From NCBI GenBank assembly GCA_963716525.1, contig OY970315.1, positions 1-64,000 on the forward strand: DNA of 64,000 nt. The letters are read 5' to 3'. This document shows, in pieces, positions 58,245-64,000 of the stretch (its first letter is position 1; the number at the start of each line of letters is the position of its first letter). The DNA comes from JBBREP01 sp963716525 (GTDB lineage Bacteria; Actinomycetota; Acidimicrobiia; IMCC26256; PALSA-610). Both the position numbers and the translations under genes were made by a program. The notes under the pieces were generated by a model that saw only the letters and a program-made list of their open reading frames with translations, made no database searches and was not told the DNA's origin.

Positions 58245-58444
58245 ACGCGACCTTGTATGGCGTCGAGCTGGAGCGCGGCGCAGGTTGGCTCCTTGCCCGA
58301 TTCACGGGTGAGATCGACTGGACCAACGCGCCGGCCGTCGAGCGCACGCTCCGCGACGCCACCCACGGCGGAGCGCTCATCGCCGGCGTCGACCGGATCA
58401 TCTCGATGTTCACGAGCATCGACGACGCGCTCGCCGTCCGCTGA
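58241..58444 (+). CDS. STAS-domain protein with central deletion
   Basis: A 67-residue product from GTG at 58241, which overlaps the TGA of the big sensor gene. The first part (GWLLARFTGEIDWTNAPAVE, then RTLRDATHGGA) is the first half of a STAS anti-sigma-factor antagonist, and the end (IAGVDRIISMFTSIDDALA) is the last helix and strand. About 40 residues in the middle, including the usual DSSG/Ser phosphorylation loop, are absent. A normal STAS has 100-110 residues. It may be inactive or reflect an in-frame deletion. Confidence 0.75.
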   Translation: MNATLYGVELERGAGWLLARFTGEIDWTNAPAVERTLRDATHGGALIAGVDRIISMFTSIDDALAVR

Positions 58445-58501
58445 GCTTTCGCGGTCGCCGGTTGGACGCCCGGCGGGCCGGCGGGCGGGGCGCCGCAGGG
58501 T

Positions 58502-59200
58502 TCAGCGGGTTTCGTCGCGCAGGCGTTCGAGGTCGAGCACGCGGATGTCGCGCCGTGCCGTCGTGACGATCCCGCGCCTGCGCAGCGACGCGAGCGCGCG
58601 GGCGACCGATTCCCGAGAGGCGGCCACCCAGCCCGCGAGGTCGTCCTGGGTGAGCGGGACGGCGATCCGCACTGTCCCGCCGCGGCCCTCCTGCGCGGCG
58701 CGCTCGTCGGCGCCGCGCTCGTCCACGCCGTGTTCCTCCGCCAGCTCGACCAGCCGCAGCGCAACCCGGCCAAGCGTGTCGCGCGCGCCGAACTCCACTC
58801 GGAGGCGATCGGCGTCACGCAGGCGCGCCACGATCGACGTGAGCAGCGCGAGACCGGCGCCCGGCGTGCCGGCGAGGAACTGCCGGAACGCACCGCCCGG
58901 GATCATCTGCGCCTCCAACGGCTCCATCGCGGTGGCGCTCGCCGACCGCGGCCCGCCGTCGATGGCGCTGAAGTCGCCGAGCACGTCCCCGGGCCCACGC
59001 ACGGCGAGCACGAACTCCTGACCGCCCGGCCCGGTCGCGAAGACCTTCGCCCGACCGGCGTGGATCACGACGACGTTCCCGCCGCGCTCACCCTCGATGC
59101 ACACGGTGGTGCCGGGTTCGAAGCTTCGCCATGTGCCGAGCCGGTCGAACGCGGCCCGGGCCTCCGGTTCGAGCAGGTCGAGGAACCGAGCCGACCCCAC
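58502..59200 (-). CDS. Crp/Fnr-family transcriptional regulator
   Basis: A 232-residue protein. The cyclic-nucleotide-type beta barrel comprises FEPGTTVCIEGERGGNVVVI, KVFATGPGGQEFVLAVRGPG and DVLGDFSAIDGGPRSASATA. A long dimer helix follows (FGARDTLGRVALRLVELAEE), then the winged helix VRIAVPLTQDDLAGWVAASRESVARALASLRRRG. No Cys cluster for an iron-sulfur centre is present, so it is Crp-like rather than Fnr-like. The ligand-binding Arg/Ser pair of cAMP sensors reads SASAT, which leaves the ligand open. It converges with the sensor/STAS genes. Confidence 0.92.
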   Translation of the reverse strand: MGSARFLDLLEPEARAAFDRLGTWRSFEPGTTVCIEGERGGNVVVIHAGRAKVFATGPGGQEFVLAVRGPGDVLGDFSAIDGGPRSASATAMEPLEAQMIPGGAFRQFLAGTPGAGLALLTSIVARLRDADRLRVEFGARDTLGRVALRLVELAEEHGVDERGADERAAQEGRGGTVRIAVPLTQDDLAGWVAASRESVARALASLRRRGIVTTARRDIRVLDLERLRDETR

Positions 59201-59240
59201 GAACCGAGAGTGTGCCAGATCGACGCGTCTGCGGCGCGGC

Positions 59241-60694
59241 TCAGCTGGTGAACGGGCTCGGGTGCGGTCGCGCCGGCGCGGTCTGGAGGAAGGGCCGAAC
59301 GTGTTCGTCCATCAACGCATCGACGACGGGCTTCGCAGCAGGATCGGCGAGGAGGTCGTGGTCCTCGTCGGGGTCGTCGACGATGTCGAAGAGCTGGCAC
59401 GGGCTGCACGCGTCCTCGTCGATCGTGAGGCGGTAGCGCTCGGTCTCGAACGATGCGAAACCCCAGTTCTCGCTCACCGACAGTGTGCGTGGAGCGGGAG
59501 CTGCGGTCCCGTCCACGTGGGCGCGAAGCGTTCGGCCCTCGCCCGCGGGGATGGCGGGTGCGCCGGCAACGTCTCGCACGGTGGCCGGCACGTCCATGTG
59601 CTCGACGAGGTCGTCGACGACACGCGGGGCACCGCCACCCGGCGGCCTGACGATCAACGGCACGCGCACCGCCTGCTGGTAGAGCACGCACTTCGACATG
59701 AGCCCGTGATTGCCGCCCATCTCGCCGTGGTCGCTCGTGTAGACGATCCAGGTGTCGTCGAGCATGCCGCGCCGCTCGAGCGCGGACACGATGCGCCCCA
59801 CGCCGTCGTCGATCACCGAGATGTCGGCGCTGTACCGCGCGGCGCATGCCGCGGATCGCGTCGGCGTCCATCGTGTCGGTGTCGGCGAGACCGAGGAAGG
59901 CTTGGAGCAGCACGCCGTAGCGTCCCGTGCCCTCGATCGCCGGTCGCCGCGTAGAGCGCGGGCATCGAGACGCCGGCGTCGCGATAGCGGTCGACGGCTT
60001 CGCGCGGCGCGTCCCACGGGTCGTGGGGGCCGGGAAAGCCCACGAAGAGGAAGAAGGGCTCGGCGCGGTCGTACCCGTCGATCCAGCGCGCGGCCTCGAT
60101 GCCGTGCCAGGTGTCGATGTAGTCGTCGAGCGGGACCGGCATCGGTGTGGAGTCCCACATCGGCACGCGCTTGGTGGGGTTCCGGCCGGTCTCGTTCTCG
60201 CCCTGGTAGCTGCGGTCGGCGATGTGGCGGCGGTACGCGTCGAGCAGGCCGCGGGCCCGGAGATGGTCGAGGTAGGCGTTGCTCGTGCGGCCCGCGAACT
60301 TGTCGCCGGTCTCGTGCACCTCGGAGAAACCGAGCTGCTGGAGGCGCGGCGCGAGCTCGCTCACGTGCGCCGCTCGGTCCTCGTCGTCGTACAGGTGCGC
60401 CTTGCCGATCAGCGTCGTGTGGTAGCCGGCCTCACGCAACGCCCACACGTAGGTGGGCGAGTCGGGAGCGATCGCCGCCCAGTTCGTATACACGCCGTGG
60501 TCACGCACGTAGCGCTCGGTCATGAACGACGCCCGGGCGGGCATGCAGAGCGGGCCCTGGCACGACACGCGCGAGAAGCGCGTGCCCTGCGACGCGAGAC
60601 GGTCGAGATGCGGCGTGAGCACGGCGGTGTCGCCGGCGCAGCCCATCATGTCGGCGCGGTGCTGATCCGACATCACGAGCACGACATTGGTCAT
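59241..60694 (-). CDS. Sulfatase (arylsulfatase family; two frame breaks)
   Basis: The N-terminal part reads MTNVVLVMSDQHRADMMGCA and carries the sulfatase signature Cys50-Met-Pro-Ala-Arg (GPLCMPARASFMTERYV), where Cys would become formylglycine. FLFVGFPGPHDPWDAP follows. Near 59945 the frame shifts (LLQAFLGLADTDTMDADAIR) and near 59840 again (SADISVIDDGVGRIVSALER). Then come WIVYTSDHGEMGGNHGLMSK with the metal-binding Asp-His and a normal C-terminus to 59241. It would release sulfate from sulfate esters. No formylglycine-generating enzyme gene is in the window. Both breaks lie in GC-dense DNA and may be errors. Confidence 0.82.
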
Positions 60695-60719
60695 GGCGTC
60701 GACAATAGAGTGCGCGCCG

Positions 60720-62091
60720 ATGCGCCGTCACCGAGCAAACTCTCCGGCGCGGGCCGCCGCGATCGCGACCCTCTCCATCTCGTTGTTCGCCGCGTGCAGT
60801 TCCTCGAGCTCCGATCGGGCGGGAAGCGCGGGTGGCACGACCGCCACGTCGACGCGCGCGCCGTCGACCACTACGGGTTCGGCCACACCCAGCAGCGCGG
60901 CGCATATCACCACGATCACGGTCAGCTACGTCGACCGCCGGCGATCGACGCCGGCATGGAAGCAGCAGCCCGAGTTGCCACAGCGCACGCTCGAAACGAC
61001 CGCCCTCTACCCCACCGACCGCTCGCACGCGCCGTATCCGCTCATCGCGTTCGCGCACGGCTTCGGATCGAGCCCCCAGGCCTACCTTCCGTTGCTGCGC
61101 TACTGGGCCGGCCAGGGCTTCGTGGTCGCGGCGCCGGCGTTCCCGCTCACGAACACGGCCACGCCCGGCGGTGCCGACGAGGGCGATCTGGTCCACCAGC
61201 CCGGCGACATCAGCTTCGTGATCACCTCGGTCCTCGAAGCATCGCGACCCGGCGGACGCCTCGCGGGCCTCGTGAACCCCGATGCGGTCGGCGCCGCCGG
61301 GCACTCCAACGGCGCGATCACCACGCTCGGCCTCGTCGCCAACACGTGCTGCCTCGATTCACGCGTGAAGGCCGCCGCGATCCTGGCGGGCACCCGCGCG
61401 CCGTTCGCCGGCGGGAGCTACGACTTCTCACGAACGCCGCCGATCCTGTTCGTGCACGGGACGAACGACGCGTTGATCCCGTACGCCGAAGCAGTCACCG
61501 CGTACAACGCGGCGCACGGCCCCAAGGCCTTGCTCACCATCGACGGCGGTGACCACTCCTCGGCGGCCGCCATCGGGCCGAGCCGCTCGACGGTGCTGCG
61601 CGCCACCACCGACTTCTTCCGTGCCTACCTCGAAGGCGACGCCGCGGCGCGCGCCCGTATCCCGTCCGACAGCACCGCGGGAGTCGAGCGCGATGCACGC
61701 TGCCCTCGGCGCGGGCTCCACGGCCACGGTGCCCACGGTGCCGCCACCGGCGCTCGACCTCCATGCAACGGTGACGCCCCAGCACGGTCTGCACAGCGGG
61801 CAGACGATCACGGTCACGTGGCGCGGCTACGAGGCCGGCAAGACGGTGAACATCCTCGAGTGCGCGCACCCGCCCACGGCCACGACCACCGAGGCCGCGT
61901 GCGGCTTCACGAACGCACTGCTGCTGCACCCCGACCCCACGGGCTCGGGCCGCGCGCAGTTGCCGGTCGTCACGGGCAAGGTCGGCGACGGCGTGTGCGA
62001 CGCGCAGCACGAGTGCACGATCGTGGTGAACAACGCCGGCTCCGTGGACCGGAAGCGCTCGGTGCGGATCGGCATCACGTTCGCCGCCTGA
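60720..62091 (+). CDS. Lipoprotein alpha/beta-hydrolase with a neocarzinostatin-like C-terminal domain (frame break)
   Basis: From ATG at 60720 the signal ends ISLFAAC (Cys26), with a Ser/Thr linker after it. The hydrolase core has PLIAFAHGFGSSPQAYLPLL, AAGHSNGAITTLGLVA (nucleophile Ser), FVHGTNDALIPYAEAV (acid) and DGGDHSSAA (His), like platelet-activating-factor/dienelactone-type hydrolases. Near 61690 one base shifts the frame; the other frame adds about 115 residues (LDLHATVTPQHGLHSGQTIT and VNILECAHP, then DAQHECTIVVNNAG). Paired Cys and GxxxGQTxTVTWRGY match the neocarzinostatin fold. The role of this tail is unknown. Confidence 0.78.
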
Positions 62092-62106
62092 CCGCGCGCA
62101 TTGCAT

Positions 62107-62122
62107 ACGAACACACGTTTGG
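62107..62122. promoter_or_regulatory. LexA (SOS) box-like operator
   Basis: CGAAC-ACAC-GTTTG agrees with the actinobacterial LexA consensus (GAAC, four bases, GTTY) and lies 14 bp upstream of the AlkB-type gene start, overlapping its probable promoter. This suggests DNA-damage induction. Confidence 0.65.
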
Positions 62123-62135
62123 TTAGCATGACGCG

Positions 62136-62753
62136 GTGGTCGCGTACCAACCGACGCTCCTCGGAGCCGGTGCGCCGCGGATCGACGAGCACACGGTGGC
62201 CGAGCACATCCGGCTCGACGAGCAGTCGTGGGTCGACGTCACGCGGGGGTGGCTGCTCGGCGCCGACACGCTGCTCGACGAGCTGATCGGGCACGTCGAC
62301 TGGAAGCGGGGCCGGCGGCGCATGTACGACCGCGTACTCGACGACCCTCGCCTGTCGCGCTGGTACGCGGCCGGCGACGCCCGCCCCCATCCCGCGTTCG
62401 CCACCATGACCGAGCAGCTCGAGGCGAGCCTCGGCGTGCCGCTGCCCACGGTGGGCTGCAACTACTACCGCGACGGCACCGACAGCGTCGCCTGGCACGC
62501 CGACCGCGAGCTGCGCGAGCTCGACGACACACGCATCGCCATCGTCACGCTCGGCACCCGCCGGCCGTTCCTCCTCCGGCCGAAGGGCGGCGGGCGCTCG
62601 ATCGACCTGGCGCCGGCGTCGGGCGACCTGCTCGTGATGGGCGGCGCGTGCCAGATGCACTGGGAGCACTCGGTGCCGAAGAAGCGTTCGTCGGGGCCGC
62701 GCGTCTCCTGCTCATGGCGCTGGAGCCGACCGCGAGCACGCAAGGCGCGATGA
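62136..62753 (+). CDS. alkB: AlkB-like Fe(II)/2-oxoglutarate dioxygenase
   Basis: A 205-residue protein from GTG at 62136. It carries the fold marks MYDRVLDDPRLSRWYAAGDA, NYYRDGTDSVAWHADRELRE (His121-x-Asp123 iron site), RPFLLRPKGGGRS, SGDLLVMGGACQMHWEHSVP (distal His178), and an Arg-rich end for 2-oxoglutarate. AlkB proteins remove methyl or ethyl groups from 1-methyladenine and 3-methylcytosine by oxidation. The last 20 residues are Arg/Ser-rich and may be off-frame. A LexA-like box lies just upstream, and a LigD-type gene follows within 0.5 kb. Confidence 0.9.
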   Translation: MVAYQPTLLGAGAPRIDEHTVAEHIRLDEQSWVDVTRGWLLGADTLLDELIGHVDWKRGRRRMYDRVLDDPRLSRWYAAGDARPHPAFATMTEQLEASLGVPLPTVGCNYYRDGTDSVAWHADRELRELDDTRIAIVTLGTRRPFLLRPKGGGRSIDLAPASGDLLVMGGACQMHWEHSVPKKRSSGPRVSCSWRWSRPRARKAR

Positions 62754-62810
62754 GCACGCGGCCGGGCCGTGCCGGTACGCGATGCGCCGCCGCAGGCGCC
62801 ATGACCGCGC

Positions 62811-63100
62811 TCACGTGTGGTCGCCACGGTCGCGCTCTTCCACGATCGGACCCCGGCCGATCTGGACGAGACGCAGCATCGTCACCACCCACCCGCCCAG
62901 TAGGTTCGTCGCAACGGTGCCGAACCCATAGCCGGACCACGGAGCGCAGCGGCACGTCGCGCGTCACCAAGGCGGTGATCGGGATCATGAAGTTCTCGGT
63001 GAACAGCTCGCTGCCGGCGAGCATCAAGGCGATGAAGCCGATGCCGAACGCGATCGCGACGATCCATCCGTCGGCTGTGCTGCGCGCCGACGACCGCGAG
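62811..63100 (-). pseudogene. Fragment of a formate/nitrite transporter (FNT) family gene
   Basis: Read on the minus strand, the segment has ADGWIVAIAFGIGFIALMLA then GSELFTENFMIPITALVTRD, the central FNT helices. After a one-base shift near 62935 it continues GTVATNLLGGWVVTMLRLVQ and stops at 62811. This is about 95 of the normal 270 residues; the first and last helices are missing. It lies between the AlkB-type and LigD-type genes and is probably a relic. Confidence 0.55.
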
Positions 63101-63165
63101 GCTGCCTATGCGGGCTCCGTGCGCGCCCTACAGGCGGTGCGCCGGCACCTCCAACACGCCAGCCG

Positions 63166-64000
63166 ATGCCCGGGAAGCGAGTGACCGTGCCCGCCGCGGA
63201 CGAGCGCGCCGGCGCCAAGCTCGACCCCTACCGCGCCAAGCGCGACTTCGCGCAGACACCCGAGCCGGCCGGCGGTGGCGGGCCAGCACCCGACGGCCTC
63301 CCGCGCTTCGTGGTGCAGCGCCACCGGGCCCGCAGCTTGCACTACGACTTCCGGCTCGAGATCGACGGCGTGCTCGTGAGCTGGGCCGTGCCGAAGGGCG
63401 TCACGCTCGATCCCGACGCCCGCCATCTCGCCTTGCACGTCGAAGACCACCCGATCGAGTACATCGACTTCGAGGGCGTGATCCCTTCCGGCGAGTACGG
63501 CGGCGGCGACGTGATCGTGTGGGACGCCGGCACATGGGAACTGCACGGTGCCACCGACGCGCGTGAGGCCGTCGACCGCGGCGAGATCCACGTGGACTTG
63601 CACGGCCACAAGCTGCACGGCCGCGTGGTGCTCGTGCGCACCGCGCGCCGGCAAGGCGCCAAGGAGCAGTGGCTCGTGCTCCACAAGCGTGACGATGCGG
63701 CCGTGGAAGGTTGGGATCCCGAGGATCATCCGCTTTCGGTGCTCAGTGGCTGCACGAACGACGACGTGGCGGCGAACCCCGAGCGGGCGTGGACGCGCGA
63801 GCACGGCGAGGTGGCGCTCACGACGCGCCGATACTCGTTTGCCGGCGCTACAGGTGACGAGCTCGACGCGCTCGACCGGCTGGGCGCGCAGGGCCGTTGG
63901 GAGATCGGCGGCCGGGAACTTGCGTTGACCAACCTCGACAAGGTGCTCTTCCCGGCGCGTGACGAGTCAGGTGACGATGCCCGGCCAATCACCAAGCGCG
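63166..64000 (+). CDS. ligD: LigD-type DNA repair protein: 3'-phosphoesterase domain then polymerase domain (runs off the window)
   Basis: From ATG at 63166 (a second possible start is GTG at 63181) the protein reads MPGKRVTVPAADERAGAKLD. Residues 45-165 are the LigD 3'-phosphoesterase domain: RFVVQRHRARSLHYDFRLEI, VLVSWAVPKGVTLDP, HVEDHPIEYIDFEGVIPSGE and GGGDVIVWDAGTWEL. After a linker, residues near 255 read LALTNLDKVLFPARD, the opening of the LigD primase/polymerase domain. Coding is still open at 64000. In mycobacterial LigD the polymerase comes first; here the phosphoesterase leads. It would act in non-homologous end joining with Ku, which is not in view. Confidence 0.88.
   Translation, partial: MPGKRVTVPAADERAGAKLDPYRAKRDFAQTPEPAGGGGPAPDGLPRFVVQRHRARSLHYDFRLEIDGVLVSWAVPKGVTLDPDARHLALHVEDHPIEYIDFEGVIPSGEYGGGDVIVWDAGTWELHGATDAREAVDRGEIHVDLHGHKLHGRVVLVRTARRQGAKEQWLVLHKRDDAAVEGWDPEDHPLSVLSGCTNDDVAANPERAWTREHGEVALTTRRYSFAGATGDELDALDRLGAQGRWEIGGRELALTNLDKVLFPARDESGDDARPITKR

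Noticed and set aside
58460..58495. GC-rich hairpin between the STAS and Crp-type genes as a bidirectional terminator
   Set aside because: The repeat is imperfect and such G/C runs are frequent in this DNA; not strong enough to list as a feature.

Overview
The window is very GC-rich, uses GTG and TTG starts freely, and packs genes on both strands with many 1-4 bp stop/start overlaps. Protein families (DUF3097, CsoR-type regulators, LigD-type repair enzymes, many P450s, an OmpR-type winged helix fused to an NB-ARC ATPase) point to an actinobacterium, most likely an environmental one of the Acidimicrobiia kind. That placement is inferred from family content; no rRNA or tRNA gene was seen.

Layout. 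(1) 1-2.3 kb: a minus-strand cassette of HTH protein, toxin-like protein, ribbon-helix-helix protein and a DUF6933-pRiA4b ORF-3 fusion, bracketed by matching 17-bp inverted repeats. (2) 2.4-8.2 kb: a sulfur/persulfide and metal-stress island (cupredoxin, SHOCT protein, DUF302, rhodanese, MBL-fold persulfide dioxygenase-rhodanese, CstR-like regulator, TauE-like exporter, DUF2892 protein). Three TACCCC(C/T)GGGGGTA palindromes mark its control points. The dioxygenase gene is split by a 1,124-bp IS630-family element, and conceptual excision restores the frame. (3) 8.2-11.7 kb: a scrapyard with an IS3 tail, a decayed second copy of the first cassette, a ribbon-helix-helix gene, a slipin, an IS256 tail and a sensor-kinase fragment. 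(4) 12.0-16.9 kb: phosphoketolase overlapping a proton-pumping P-type ATPase. (5) 16.9-21 kb: two ArsR/SRPBCC pairs, DUF3097 and a frame-broken P450. (6) 21-54 kb: a long oxidative and catabolic region. It holds an arylsulfotransferase-like lipoprotein, P450s, an FAD hydroxylase/SDR/extradiol dioxygenase operon with a divergent MarR gene, PhyH and TauD dioxygenases, a Baeyer-Villiger monooxygenase, enoyl-CoA hydratase, MDR oxidoreductase, amidohydrolase, OsmC protein and CoA-transferase, plus LuxR and STAND regulators. (7) 54-59 kb: a multidomain sensor kinase/phosphatase with an internally deleted STAS partner and a Crp-type regulator. (8) 59-64 kb: a sulfatase, a lipoprotein hydrolase with a neocarzinostatin-like tail, AlkB behind a LexA-like box, a formate/nitrite transporter fragment, and the start of a LigD-type gene that runs off the window.

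The genes suggest a free-living heterotroph that opens aromatic, steroid- or terpenoid-like and sulfated substrates by oxygenation and feeds them to CoA-dependent breakdown, with added protection against reactive sulfur, acid/energy stress and DNA damage.

More than a dozen otherwise well-conserved genes are split by apparent single-base shifts with both halves still family-like. This looks more like indel error in the assembly than mass pseudogene formation, so these genes are annotated across the shift and the shift is stated in each entry.
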